Under the pieces are notes generated by a model. That model saw nothing but the letters and a program-made list of their open reading frames with translations, had not been told where the DNA came from and did no database searches. This document shows positions 7,976 to 16,785 of a stretch of 39,115 nucleotides of DNA, piece by piece. Each line of letters opens with the position of its first letter. The stretch's first letter is position 1. Origin of the DNA: Bacteroidota bacterium (GTDB taxonomy: Bacteria; Bacteroidota; Bacteroidia; Chitinophagales; Chitinophagaceae); NCBI GenBank assembly GCA_018267545.1, contig JAFDYG010000474.1:1-39115 (forward strand), written 5' to 3'. Both the position numbers and the translations under genes were made by a program.

Positions 7976-9191
7976 GCACGGGAGTTTTATGTTGTCTTAA
8001 ATACCAAAAGCCGACGGAGGATAATGCGCAGAGCCCGCCCACGATCCACCACAGGGTACGAAAACCCGCGTATTGCGCCACCTGCGCACCGCCGGCCTGG
8101 CCGAAGACCTGGGCCACAGACCAGGCGATAGTATAGAGACCGGCGTACTGTCCGCGTGTAGCGGGCCGGGTGCGCGAAATCCAGAACGAGTTCATAAACG
8201 GCATCGAGGTTATTTCTCCAAGCGTCGTCAGCACCATGCAGAAAAAAGCAATAGGGATGGAAAGGGGCAGAATATTGAGCAGGATATAAGAAAAACCGAC
8301 AAGATTGACCCCATATAAGATATAGTAGAGCGGATCCCGCTTGCCTTCGAGCTTAAAGACGATCACCATTTCAAAAAAAGTGATGATCAGTCCATTCATG
8401 GTCATAAGCAGCCCGATCATGTATTCGGGCATGTGCAAGGTCGTTTTGTAAAATACGGGCAAGGTCGAAAAGAGCTGAAAGAAGCCGCACGCGAAGATGA
8501 TAAGATAGGTGATGAATCGCAAATAGACTACATCACGGTAAGGAGAAAGAGCGGGCGATTGTTCCTGCGCTTCGGAATCGGCATGTCCGTGTTCGGTCCT
8601 GCGTTCCATTGGAAAGAACCTGATCAGCAGCAAGACGCCCAGCAGGTTGGTCCCGCCGTCTACCCAAAACAGAAGGTGGTAGTTGATGGAGGCGAGAATA
8701 CCGCCAAGAGCTCCGCCGACCGCCCAGCCGAGATTGACCGCCAGGCGATTCAACGAATAGGAACGCGTCCTGTTCTCCGGCTTGCTATAATGGGCAATGG
8801 CCGTCGAGTTCGCCGGCCGGAAAGCTTCGTTGACCGTGCTCAGCAAAAAAGTGCAGATACAAATCAGCGGATAGCTGTGTACTTGTCCCAGCAGCATGAA
8901 TAAAAAACCGCCCCCGATAAGGGCTATTCGCTGGATCCATTGAAAGCCGTAACGATCGGTAAGCCTTCCGCCGAGAAATCCTCCGCAGACCGCACCGAAA
9001 CCAAAGATGCCCATGACGATCCCGGCCTGCCCGATATTATAGCCCATGGAGGGTTGCGTCAGGTAGATGGCCATAAAGGGCATGACCATCGTACCGCTGC
9101 GGTTGACCAACAGAACGAGCGACAGCAGCCAGGTAGACCGGGAGAGACCACTATAAGCGTTCTTGTATAAGGACAGTGTGCGGGCGATCAT
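7968..9191 (-). CDS. MFS transporter (drug-exporter-like, 12 TM)
   Basis: This 407-residue protein has twelve predicted hydrophobic segments. The MFS signature between TM2 and TM3 is visible as GGRLTDRYGFQWIQRIALIGG, and RPANSTAIAHY resembles the TM4-5 region of MdtH/YdeE-type exporters. The central loop is acidic (HADSEAQEQSP). It probably exports small molecules by proton antiport, but no substrate can be named. It forms a two-gene unit with the methyltransferase downstream, overlapping by eight bases. TACCTTTA on the minus strand (9212-9205) is a one-mismatch -7 box about 14 bases before the start, suggesting a very short leader. Confidence 0.85.
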   Translation of the reverse strand: MIARTLSLYKNAYSGLSRSTWLLSLVLLVNRSGTMVMPFMAIYLTQPSMGYNIGQAGIVMGIFGFGAVCGGFLGGRLTDRYGFQWIQRIALIGGGFLFMLLGQVHSYPLICICTFLLSTVNEAFRPANSTAIAHYSKPENRTRSYSLNRLAVNLGWAVGGALGGILASINYHLLFWVDGGTNLLGVLLLIRFFPMERRTEHGHADSEAQEQSPALSPYRDVVYLRFITYLIIFACGFFQLFSTLPVFYKTTLHMPEYMIGLLMTMNGLIITFFEMVIVFKLEGKRDPLYYILYGVNLVGFSYILLNILPLSIPIAFFCMVLTTLGEITSMPFMNSFWISRTRPATRGQYAGLYTIAWSVAQVFGQAGGAQVAQYAGFRTLWWIVGGLCALSSVGFWYLRQHKTPVHE

Positions 9192-9238
9192 AAGCGTTCG
9201 TTGGTAAAGGTAGTATAACGGCGCCGGAGTACCCCGGC

Positions 9239-9270
9239 AAAAAAAAACGCCTGCTGGACGGCAGGCGTTT
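9239..9270 (-). terminator. terminator of the DUF4197 gene
   Basis: On the minus strand AAACGCCTGC and GCAGGCGTTT pair around a six-base loop and are followed by a T run (A run 9239-9247 on the plus strand). Confidence 0.88.
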
Positions 9271-9288
9271 CAAGAGATTTTATTGTAA

Positions 9289-10029
9289 TTACTTTGAAGC
9301 GCCTCCAAATACTTTTTTGAGAAGATCGGTGACCTGGGCAGCGGGGTTCTGACGAATATTCTTCTCTTCCTGCGCCACGTAATAGAAGACTCCGGTGAGC
9401 GCTTTATCGGTAGCATAGGCAGGAAGGTCGCTGTTGACCTTGGTGACCAGCGGCATCTTATTATAGGTGTCGAAGAGAATCTTCCAGTACTTGGTCGCCC
9501 CGGTCTTCTGCAGCGAGGTATCGATCACGGGACGGAAGGCGGCCGTTAGCTGGGCGGAGGTTGTCTTCCGCAGGTAGCCGGTAGCGGCAGTATCGGCCCC
9601 CTTCAGGATACCCAGGCCATCCTGTACGGACATTCCCTTGATGGCATTCCAGAAGATGGGAGCGGCGGATTTGGCGGCGTCCTCCGCGGCCCGGTTCAGG
9701 CTGAGGATGGCGTCGTCGCATTGCTTGCCAAAGCCGGCGCTGCGCAGGGTCTTTTCGACCTTGGCGGCTTCGGGAGGCAGAAGTATTTTAACCGCTGCGT
9801 CTTTAAAAAAGCCGTCGACAGCGGACAATTTGCTGGTACTTTTATCGGTGCCCTTGGAGAGCGCTTCCTTGAGACCTGCTACGATATCGTCGGAGCTAAG
9901 CCCGTTGGCTCCTCCGCCTTTTACGGAGCTGAGGGCTTTCTTTGCGCCGCTCAGCAAACCACCTTGGGCATGCGCCATCATGGCGAAAAAGAGAAAAACG
10001 ACTAGGGCGTAGGAAAATTTCTTCATCAT
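9289..10029 (-). CDS. DUF4197 domain protein, exported
   Basis: The 246-residue protein has a signal peptide (1-22, ending MAHAQ) and then a mostly helical domain that matches the DUF4197 pattern: LSSDDIVAGLKEALSKGTDKS, DAAVKILLPPEAAKVEKTL, AAPIFWNAIKGMSVQDGLGIL, and a closing TDKALTGVFYYVAQEEKNIR. The function of the family is unknown. The Ser/Gly/Lys-rich segment before residue 45 is probably a flexible linker. Two ATG codons stand in tandem (10029 and 10026); either gives the same signal peptide. It is flanked by its own terminator and lies divergently from the FKBP gene. Confidence 0.85.
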   Translation of the reverse strand: MMKKFSYALVVFLFFAMMAHAQGGLLSGAKKALSSVKGGGANGLSSDDIVAGLKEALSKGTDKSTSKLSAVDGFFKDAAVKILLPPEAAKVEKTLRSAGFGKQCDDAILSLNRAAEDAAKSAAPIFWNAIKGMSVQDGLGILKGADTAATGYLRKTTSAQLTAAFRPVIDTSLQKTGATKYWKILFDTYNKMPLVTKVNSDLPAYATDKALTGVFYYVAQEEKNIRQNPAAQVTDLLKKVFGGASK

Positions 10030-10172
10030 GGTTGCTTTGTAGTTACAAATAGGGTTTAAAATTCGGACAAATACTGCTAAAGCTATGTTAAGGAACGCTA
10101 TATCATATTAAATATTGCGTATCAACATATTAAGAAGAATCCTCAAAAGTAGCACGTTCAATTTAAACCCCC

Positions 10173-10180
10173 TACCTTTG
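10173..10180 (+). promoter_or_regulatory. -7 box (TACCTTTG) for the FKBP gene
   Basis: Perfect TAnnTTTG 18 bases before the ATG at 10199, in the sequence between divergent genes. This argues that the in-frame codons upstream of 10199 are not translated. No clear -33 box is seen. Confidence 0.55.
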
Positions 10181-10198
10181 CGCGACAATACAATTACT

Positions 10199-10975
10199 AT
10201 GAATCTAAGCAAGAAACTTATTCTCTCATCCTTATTCGTATCCGCCGGGCTGTCCGTCTTGGCGCAGACCAAGCCCGCTACCCCTGCAGTTCATAAAACG
10301 GCCGGTACCGCTGCCACGGCAAGCGCACCTGCTATCAAGAACTCCCAGGATTCCCTGAGCTATGCCATTGGTCTGAGCGTAGCCAATTTCTACAAACAAA
10401 TGAACATTACCAATATCAATTCGGCGATGGTGACCCGCGCCATCAACGACGTCAATAAAAAGGGTGGAAAGCAGCTCATGACCGACGGATGTGCGGATTC
10501 CGTGATGCGGAATTTCATCATGAAGACCAAGTCCGACAAGGCCGCGGGTAATAAAAAGACCGGTCAGGACTTCCTCGCCGCCAATAAAAAGAAGCCTGGT
10601 GTCGTCGCCCTGCCCAGCGGTTTGCAGTATACGATCGTCAAGGAAGGAACGGGTCCCAAGCCCGGCCTGACAGACGTTGTAAAAGTACACTATCACGGCA
10701 CCCTGATCGACGGAAGGGTCTTCGATAGCAGCGTTGAAAGAGGCGAGCCCATCGAGCTGGCAGTCAACGGCGTTATTCCCGGCTGGACCGAAGCCCTGCA
10801 GATGATGCCCGTCGGCAGCAAGTGGAAATTATTCATTCCTTCCAATCTGGCTTATGGCGACCAGCAGGCTGGTCAATTGATTGCGCCGGGTTCTACGCTG
10901 GTTTTCGACGTGGAGCTGCTCGATATCGTCAAGAAGCCAAGTGCGGCCATGCCCGACAGCAGCGCTACGCACTAA
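10199..10975 (+). CDS. FKBP-type peptidyl-prolyl isomerase, Mip/FkpA-like, exported
   Basis: It catalyses cis-trans isomerisation of X-Pro bonds and probably helps fold envelope proteins. The 258-residue product has a signal peptide (about 1-23, ending VLAQ), an Ala/Thr/Pro-rich linker, an N-terminal helical dimerisation domain ([19 protein letters not shown] onward, as in Mip/FkpA) and a C-terminal FKBP domain: [62 protein letters not shown] and [10 protein letters not shown]. The catalytic-pocket residues Tyr, Phe-Asp, Val-Ile-Pro-Gly-Trp and Tyr-Gly are all present. The start was placed after the -7 box at 10173-10180; a longer frame from 10115 would add 28 residues that do not look like a signal peptide. 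It converges on the M1 peptidase gene with a 26-base gap. Confidence 0.92.
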   Translation: MNLSKKLILSSLFVSAGLSVLAQTKPATPAVHKTAGTAATASAPAIKNSQDSLSYAIGLSVANFYKQMNITNINSAMVTRAINDVNKKGGKQLMTDGCADSVMRNFIMKTKSDKAAGNKKTGQDFLAANKKKPGVVALPSGLQYTIVKEGTGPKPGLTDVVKVHYHGTLIDGRVFDSSVERGEPIELAVNGVIPGWTEALQMMPVGSKWKLFIPSNLAYGDQQAGQLIAPGSTLVFDVELLDIVKKPSAAMPDSSATH

Positions 10976-11001
10976 TGCATGCCGAGGGCGGCGCGCCCAC
11001 T

Positions 11002-13581
11002 CTAGTGCACGCGCTCTGTTCTGAACAGCAGGTCTGTAGCTTGTAAAATCTTTGCCTTTAATTTAGGATTATAGTCCGGATGTTTCTCCAGGAAATTCCG
11101 GACTATTTTTATCTCCGAAGACGTCCTGCACCAACCAAAGCCAGCCTGCAGCCAGCTCTGCGGGAAGAAGACGTCTCCGGTCCGCTGGATGTCTTCGAGC
11201 CAGTCCAGGGAAGGTTGTAAATATTTCTCCGCCGATGCAGCCCGCAGCGGATGATGCAGATAGCCAATGGCCGTCAATACCCAGGCCTCTTTGCGCCGGG
11301 CCTCTGCCGACTGCAGGGTAGCAAAGAAACGGTCGCGCACCGCTTCGTCATTGGACAGCGAAGGCAGAAGGAATCGCAGCCTGTCCTGCCGGTCCTTGTT
11401 AGGAATACGGGAGAGCTGTTCCTGTAAGATCAATTGACTGCCCGGATAATTGCGGATGGCCAGTCCGGCGGCCAGACCCGTGTAGTCGTCTTCCGAAAGA
11501 ATGACTCCAGCCGGCGGACGCTGTTCTTTCCAGATGGTATAAAGGCTGTCCATCCCGGCACGGGTAGTTACGATATTGCTGAAGGTGCGAAAGAGCAGCT
11601 TCTTTACATTCTTTGCGCTCGCGGCCTCCATCGCCTGCCAGCATTCTTTCTCCAGGGTTCCGGCCAACGATTCCCTTTCAACGGGAGTGAGAAAACGCCA
11701 GAAGACCGACTGCAGCTGATCGAGGAGGACGTTGAGACTTTGCTCGACGGTCTCCCCGCTCAGCATATGACGCTGGTAGTCCAGAAGCTGACGCGGAGTC
11801 AGCACCCTTCCATTGAGCATGTTTTCGTAGAGATTGATATATTCGGCTGCCCGCGCCACGGGTCCTTTCCCGGCGGGGGCACCGGAGGAAAGAGAAAAAG
11901 CAACAGCCCCCGCGTCGACGGGGAAAACGCCATAACCCAGACCGGAGACGTTGAAAAGAATATACTGCGGCTTTGGCAATCCAGCGGCCTCGGGTACTTT
12001 AATCGATGAGGCATTGCTGTTGACTAGCAGTGTCTTGAAGCTGTCCGGATAGACCAGCATGACGTAAAATTGCTGCGGCCAAAATCTTTGCGAACCGTCT
12101 TCGCCTTTTTGCCGGATGGTCAGCTCGCCGATCTTTCCGTCTTTTTCCTTTAGCTCATACGAGAAGACCGGCCGTCCTGCGCCGTTGACCCATACTTCGT
12201 TCCAGGTGCGCAGGTCCAGTGACGTATGCCGCTGCAGGGCTTCGATCAGGTCGGGCCATGTGGCGTTTCCACCGGCATATTTCTTCAGGTAGTCGCGCAG
12301 TCCGTCGCGGAATGCGGAGACGCCCATCAATAGCTCCAGCTGCCGCATGACGATCGGCGCCTTGTGATAGATGATATTGCCGTAGAGAGAACCGGCCTCG
12401 TTGAGATTGTCCAGCTTCTGGCGGATGGGATGCGCGCCGGCGCTACGGTCGACGCTATAAGCCGCGGGATAGTGATAGGTCAGGAATTTGAGCGCATCGT
12501 TGTTATCATGGATGGTCAGGTTACCGATCATGTCGGCCATGAAATTTGCAAAGACCTCCTTCATCCAAACGTCGTTGAACCAGTCCATGGTCACGAGGTC
12601 GCCAAACCACATATGCGCAGTCTCATGCGCGAGCAGGTTGGACCTTGCGATTAGCTGCTCACGCGTTGCGCCCGAGTCGAGGAAGAGCGTATTCGCCTTG
12701 TACTGGATCGCGCCGGGGTGTTCCATTCCCCCGAACTGAAAGTCCGGGATGGCTACGAAGTCGAATTTTTGAAAGGGGTATTTTAGGGCTGTGTACGATT
12801 CTAAAAATTCCAGCGAGCTTCCTTCGATATGAAAGATCGTATCGGTGCTCAGGCGGATTTTGGTCGGGTCGGTTTCGCGGTAGAGCATGCGCATAGGCAG
12901 GCCATGAACGGTTTTGTCGGCAGCGGTAAATCTTCCCGCGGCAAAAGAAAAAAGGTAAGTGCTGATCCTGTCCGACGGACGAAACCGGAGAACCGTAAGG
13001 TCTTCCATACGGGAGGAATCCAGCAAAGAAGCATTCGCGATGGCCTGCCAGCCGGCGGGTTTGACGAGCGTGAGCTCGAAGACGGCTTTTAGATTGGGCT
13101 GATCGAAACAGGGGAAGAGCGTCCGGGCCCTATCGGGTACGAGCAGGGTATAGAGAAATTCTGTGTTGCGGTTGAGCGCAGCGTTTCCGGCGACAAAGCC
13201 CAGCTCGACGCTATTGGTTCCCTCCTGCAGCAACGAACCGGGTAGCTGGATATGCTCATTGGCATAGACGACCGGAGCGGTCTTTCCGTTGATGCGGATG
13301 ATATCGAGGAATTTCGGATCCGTTTTGAAGTCGAGCAGCAAAAAAGCGGGGCGCTGTACGAGACGGAAAGTCAGCTTTTCCTTTCCCCGTACGAGGCTGT
13401 CTTTCGCGAGGGGCAGATTAAAGAGAAGCTCGTAATGGATATCTTTTACCAGGGCTGCGCGTGTCTTCGCGAGCGGGAGAGAAACGCCGGGCTGCCCGAT
13501 GGAGTCGGGGATAGATTGTCCGCGAGTGATCAAACTGCAAAATAATACTCCAAAAAAGACTGCACGAAAAGCGATAGGCAT
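11002..13581 (-). CDS. M1 family metallopeptidase (aminopeptidase N-like), exported
   Basis: M1 enzymes remove N-terminal residues from peptides with one zinc ion. This 859-residue protein has a signal peptide (1-22, ending TRGQ), the N-terminal beta-saddle (TLFPCFDQPNLKAVFELTL), and a catalytic domain with HETAH (319-323) and Glu342 in WMKEVFANF, giving HEXXH-X18-E. The exopeptidase motif GxMEN is present as GGMEH (284-288), with His in place of Asn. A conserved Tyr follows in GNIIYHKAPIVM. The long C-terminal helical region is of the ERAP1_C-like type. Location is probably periplasmic. It lies divergent from the small gene at 13630 with 48 bases between starts. Confidence 0.92.
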   Translation of the reverse strand: MPIAFRAVFFGVLFCSLITRGQSIPDSIGQPGVSLPLAKTRAALVKDIHYELLFNLPLAKDSLVRGKEKLTFRLVQRPAFLLLDFKTDPKFLDIIRINGKTAPVVYANEHIQLPGSLLQEGTNSVELGFVAGNAALNRNTEFLYTLLVPDRARTLFPCFDQPNLKAVFELTLVKPAGWQAIANASLLDSSRMEDLTVLRFRPSDRISTYLFSFAAGRFTAADKTVHGLPMRMLYRETDPTKIRLSTDTIFHIEGSSLEFLESYTALKYPFQKFDFVAIPDFQFGGMEHPGAIQYKANTLFLDSGATREQLIARSNLLAHETAHMWFGDLVTMDWFNDVWMKEVFANFMADMIGNLTIHDNNDALKFLTYHYPAAYSVDRSAGAHPIRQKLDNLNEAGSLYGNIIYHKAPIVMRQLELLMGVSAFRDGLRDYLKKYAGGNATWPDLIEALQRHTSLDLRTWNEVWVNGAGRPVFSYELKEKDGKIGELTIRQKGEDGSQRFWPQQFYVMLVYPDSFKTLLVNSNASSIKVPEAAGLPKPQYILFNVSGLGYGVFPVDAGAVAFSLSSGAPAGKGPVARAAEYINLYENMLNGRVLTPRQLLDYQRHMLSGETVEQSLNVLLDQLQSVFWRFLTPVERESLAGTLEKECWQAMEAASAKNVKKLLFRTFSNIVTTRAGMDSLYTIWKEQRPPAGVILSEDDYTGLAAGLAIRNYPGSQLILQEQLSRIPNKDRQDRLRFLLPSLSNDEAVRDRFFATLQSAEARRKEAWVLTAIGYLHHPLRAASAEKYLQPSLDWLEDIQRTGDVFFPQSWLQAGFGWCRTSSEIKIVRNFLEKHPDYNPKLKAKILQATDLLFRTERVH

Positions 13582-13629
13582 GGTCGGAAATTGAACTTGG
13601 AAAATACGCCATTTCCACTAACTTGAGCC

Positions 13630-14067
13630 ATGATTAAGCCCATCCTTTTGTTGACCCTCCTTACCCTGTTTCGCAACTATCAGGATGTCAGAGTCCTCAC
13701 CTACTCGGTGGGAAAGGCTGATTCTACCGGCTATGAAAGCTTATCGTTCTGGATAAAGAGCAACCAGCGGGCCTATATCCGTTATACCCGCGGGCAGGAC
13801 GCAGAAGACGTCGAGCTCCTCTGGGCCGGTCGCGATTCGCTGGATGGCAGGCGGGGGTTCCGGGTTCGGGGAACGGCGCCGGACAGCATGAACTGGACCA
13901 TCGTCCCGCAGGAATATGCATTAATTGTAGCCGACAGGCGGAGCAGGAACCGGAAAGAATTTCATTGGGAAAACGAGAGAGCGGCATCTCCGGACTCTAC
14001 GTGTGACATTTGCGCACAAAATGAAAAACAAGCAATGGGCTGGCTACGGAAATACTTTATCCCATAA
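13630..14067 (+). CDS. small protein of unknown function with CxxC
   Basis: I do not recognise a family for this 145-residue protein. It begins with a hydrophobic stretch (MIKPILLLTLLTLF) that may be a short signal peptide or anchor, then a region of alternating strands (VRVLTYSVGKAD, QRAYIRYTRG, NWTIVPQEYALIVADRR). Near the C-terminus there is a CDIC motif (CxxC), followed by a basic-aromatic end. TAACTTGA lies four bases before the ATG and resembles a -7 box, so the mRNA may be nearly leaderless. A 9-bp inverted repeat (14035-14043 with 14068-14076) spans the stop codon and lies just before the convergent SPFH gene end. The reading frame is supported by codon position and by its fit between neighbours. 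Confidence 0.6.
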   Translation: MIKPILLLTLLTLFRNYQDVRVLTYSVGKADSTGYESLSFWIKSNQRAYIRYTRGQDAEDVELLWAGRDSLDGRRGFRVRGTAPDSMNWTIVPQEYALIVADRRSRNRKEFHWENERAASPDSTCDICAQNEKQAMGWLRKYFIP

Positions 14068-14085
14068 CCAGCCCATATAGAAATC

Positions 14086-15999
14086 TTAGTTCAGCTTATC
14101 ATCATCCGCCTTCTTCCTCAGCTGTTCGAGCAATTGCAGCCCTAATAAACCGCTGATCGGGTTACCTGCGTCACCGCCGTTGCCGCCGATAAGGATATCG
14201 GGCATGATCTTGATGTGCTGCTGGCCGATGGCTTCCATCACCTTCAGCTGGGTGAAGTTGTCGCCGCCCATGGCTTCGACCGCGAGCTTATACGATTCGG
14301 CCGAAGACTTACCGATAGCCAGGATCTTCTCAGCTTCTGCATTACCCGTAAGGGAAATCTTCTCTGCGTCGGCCTTGGCGATCCACTCGATCTTTTCCGA
14401 CTCGGCCTTGGCGAGCAGCCTGGTCTTTTCGGCCTCACCGCTGGCGAGCAGCTTGAGCCGGTCGGCTTCCGCGTTGGCCTGGAGACGTACGCTATTGGCG
14501 TCACCGGTAGCTTTCTTGACGGAAGCGTCGGCGATGCGTTCGGCGATGAGCACGCCCTGGTCGGCCTTTACGATATCTTTCTGGATCTCGGCGATGGCCG
14601 TTTCCTTCTCGAGACTTTGGCGTGTCTCCTGCGCCTTCATCTGGGTTTCATAAGTCACCTTCTGCTCTTCGGCGAGCTTACGGTCGGTCAGCGTCTTCAT
14701 CAGGCTTTCCGGCGGAACGATGTCCCCGATCAGGGTGTCCACGCCGTGAACGTTGTATTGTTCGAGCACCCGGCCGATGTGTTCCTTGGCCGACTGCTGG
14801 CGTTCCTTACGCGCGCCGAGGAAGGAGATCACGTCGCTGTCCTGGGCGGAGTTACGGAAGTAGTTCCCGATGGTCGGCTCGAGCACCTGGCTGACGAGGT
14901 TGACCATATTCCCGAAACGCGCGATGACCTTGGGCGCTTCTGTATTGGGGATATGAATGATCTGCGCAACGTCGAGGTTGAAGGGGAACCCGTCCTTGCT
15001 GCGGACAGTGATGGTCGAAAGATTTTTATCCAGCTGGTGCGCTTCGCTGCGTGCGCTGGCCCAGTTGAGCACGAGGTTAGTCGTGGGGACGTATTCTACC
15101 TTCAGGATATAGGGGTTAATGGGATACTTTCCGGGGCCTAACGGCTCCGACCATACGCCCTTGTTACCGCGGGCGACGATGTTCCCGTGCTTGAACTCTA
15201 CGCCGCTGAGGTCTTCGCCTTCGGTACCGACGAAGGAGATCACTACGCCTACGTAGCCGATGGGAATTTCGGTCATCTTCACCGATTCTACCTTGACGAA
15301 CCAGGGGTTCAGGAAGTAGGAGCCGGCCAGGATGACCTGTTCCTGCAAACCCTTGTATCCGCCGTTGTTGAGGAAGCTGTCGACGTCCTGGAATTTGTTG
15401 TGCCCGCCGATGATCTTGCCGGCGATCTGTCCTTCCTCGAGGGGTTTACCTTCGAGGGTCGTCACGATCCCGACGGTATTATCCGGGATGCTGATCATGT
15501 CGGCCACTTCGATCTCGAACAGAAACGTATTGATACGATAGGAACCGGGAGCGATGATGGCGGTCTGACGCCCTTTGCGGCCGCCGTTCTTGAGGAACGC
15601 TTCCGCGTCCTGGAAGGAGTCGCAGGCCACCTTACGAGCGAGGATCGAACCGGTTTCCAGCTCGGCGCCGTCGCGGGCCAATACCAGGCCGATCTTACCG
15701 GTAGGAATGACGGTGAAAGGCTGGAAGGTAACATCGTATTGCCAGAACCACTTCCCAAAATAGACGCCGGGGGCCAGGGTCTGCGCCTGAAAGCCGGCTT
15801 CGCCTTCTGTGGCGATGATACGGCCTTCGGGTAAGGATTGGCGTCCAACCAGTACGAATTTCTTGGTGACGAGGCCGATACGGTCTTCAGGGACGATGAT
15901 AACGCCGAAGAAGACGCGCAGGATCAACCGGTACATGATAAAAATTAACAGGGGGATGCCAATGATCAATCCCCATTTGATCAATAGAGAGGAGTCCAT
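14086..15999 (-). CDS. SPFH/flotillin-like membrane protein with four N-terminal repeat modules
   Basis: SPFH proteins (flotillins, stomatins) oligomerise at membranes and organise microdomains. The 637 residues start with one TM helix (about 8-30). Four tandem modules of about 60-75 residues follow: 36-98, 99-172, 173-246 and 247-305. Each opens with an I/V-G-x-V strand (IGLV, IGLVLA, VGIVTT, VGVVIS) and closes with a PG.Y or AGSY turn (APGVYF, APGSYRIN, LAGSYFLN, GPGKYPIN). Modules 2 and 3 are most alike (FQDAEAFLKNGGRKG and FQDVDSFLNNGGYKG). An SPFH/band-7 domain (306 to about 480) and a flotillin-type coiled coil rich in EAEK repeats come next, then a Gly-rich segment and a C-terminal helix. 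It has a good promoter and seems to be a single-gene unit. Confidence 0.85.
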   Translation of the reverse strand: MDSSLLIKWGLIIGIPLLIFIMYRLILRVFFGVIIVPEDRIGLVTKKFVLVGRQSLPEGRIIATEGEAGFQAQTLAPGVYFGKWFWQYDVTFQPFTVIPTGKIGLVLARDGAELETGSILARKVACDSFQDAEAFLKNGGRKGRQTAIIAPGSYRINTFLFEIEVADMISIPDNTVGIVTTLEGKPLEEGQIAGKIIGGHNKFQDVDSFLNNGGYKGLQEQVILAGSYFLNPWFVKVESVKMTEIPIGYVGVVISFVGTEGEDLSGVEFKHGNIVARGNKGVWSEPLGPGKYPINPYILKVEYVPTTNLVLNWASARSEAHQLDKNLSTITVRSKDGFPFNLDVAQIIHIPNTEAPKVIARFGNMVNLVSQVLEPTIGNYFRNSAQDSDVISFLGARKERQQSAKEHIGRVLEQYNVHGVDTLIGDIVPPESLMKTLTDRKLAEEQKVTYETQMKAQETRQSLEKETAIAEIQKDIVKADQGVLIAERIADASVKKATGDANSVRLQANAEADRLKLLASGEAEKTRLLAKAESEKIEWIAKADAEKISLTGNAEAEKILAIGKSSAESYKLAVEAMGGDNFTQLKVMEAIGQQHIKIMPDILIGGNGGDAGNPISGLLGLQLLEQLRKKADDDKLN

Positions 16000-16032
16000 C
16001 GTTATTGAAGTTTAGATTTTAGCTAAGTGAGG

Positions 16033-16064
16033 TAAATATACATTGTAGCGCAGCAGGAGGCAAA
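16033..16064 (-). promoter_or_regulatory. promoter of the SPFH gene
   Basis: On the minus strand TTTG (16064-16061) is followed after 20 bases by TATATTTA (16040-16033), a one-mismatch -7 box at correct spacing. The start codon is 33 bases downstream. The rest of 16000-16199 holds only a short direct repeat (AACGGTC, twice near 16155-16175). Confidence 0.6.
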
Positions 16065-16199
16065 TCGGGCGTCGGCAGCCGGCGCACCAGTGGAGCCTGT
16101 TGGTAACACAAAGTTTGTACAGCGGAAGGACTGGCGCAATGGAAATCGGGACGAACGGTCCTTCTAACGGTCAATAGGGTCCCAGGAAAGGGGAACGGT

Positions 16200-16230
16200 A
16201 AAAAAAGATCGCCCCGTTTCCGGGGCGATC
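16200..16230 (-). terminator. terminator of the SusC-SusD-lipoprotein operon
   Basis: GATCGCCCCG and CGGGGCGATC (16207-16230) form a 10-bp stem with a 4-base loop. On the minus strand seven T follow (A run 16200-16206). Confidence 0.92.
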
Positions 16231-16254
16231 AAACAGAAGGTTTTTATCTGATTA

Positions 16255-16755
16255 TCAACTTACTATAAGTACACGGACCGGTGTCGGGTAGATGATGGTG
16301 CCGTCATCCAGCGTGATGCGGAAGTAAAACCGGTTTACCAGCTCGGCGTTGGCGGCGGGTTTTTCGGTTTTATATACGGAGAGATAGGTCGAAATCGAGG
16401 TCTTGAAAGTCACCGTCTTTCCTCCGACCGGGATGGCTGCGACCGGGTAAAAGCCCGTCGTTCCTGCGCTCTGGATGGCGGTATAGCTGGTGCTGGTAGC
16501 CACCTTGGTAATTTCCTTGATGCTCCGGCTGCTGTTGCCCTGTAACGACAGGGTGATGGTAATGGCGCTGTCGCCGCTGAGCTTGGCCGTTACGGTAGGG
16601 TCCGGGCGATAGTCCACGGCATTGTCTACGCTTACCGGGTATAGCCCGGGATTATAATCGTCGTAGTTGGGACCGAAACCTTTTTGTTTGGAGCAGCTTG
16701 CAAACGCTATGATCAGGAGCAAGAGTCCTATATATCTTTTATTGAGTGTCAACAT
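16255..16755 (-). CDS. SusCD-associated lipoprotein of unknown function
   Basis: This 166-residue protein has a lipoprotein signal with the lipobox FAS-Cys21 followed by a short Gly/Asn/Tyr-rich region. The rest looks like one or two beta-sandwich units (VTAKLSGDSAITITLSLQG, KTVTFKTSISTYLSVYKT, FYFRITLDDGTIIYPTPVRVLIV). I cannot name a family with confidence; small sandwich lipoproteins often follow susD and bind substrate at the surface or complete the SusCD complex. It starts 30 bases after the susD stop and is the last gene before the operon terminator, so it is very likely co-transcribed with susC and susD. Confidence 0.72.
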   Translation of the reverse strand: MLTLNKRYIGLLLLIIAFASCSKQKGFGPNYDDYNPGLYPVSVDNAVDYRPDPTVTAKLSGDSAITITLSLQGNSSRSIKEITKVATSTSYTAIQSAGTTGFYPVAAIPVGGKTVTFKTSISTYLSVYKTEKPAANAELVNRFYFRITLDDGTIIYPTPVRVLIVS

Positions 16756-16785
16756 ATCTTTTCTGTTTAGAGTGATCGAATTTGT

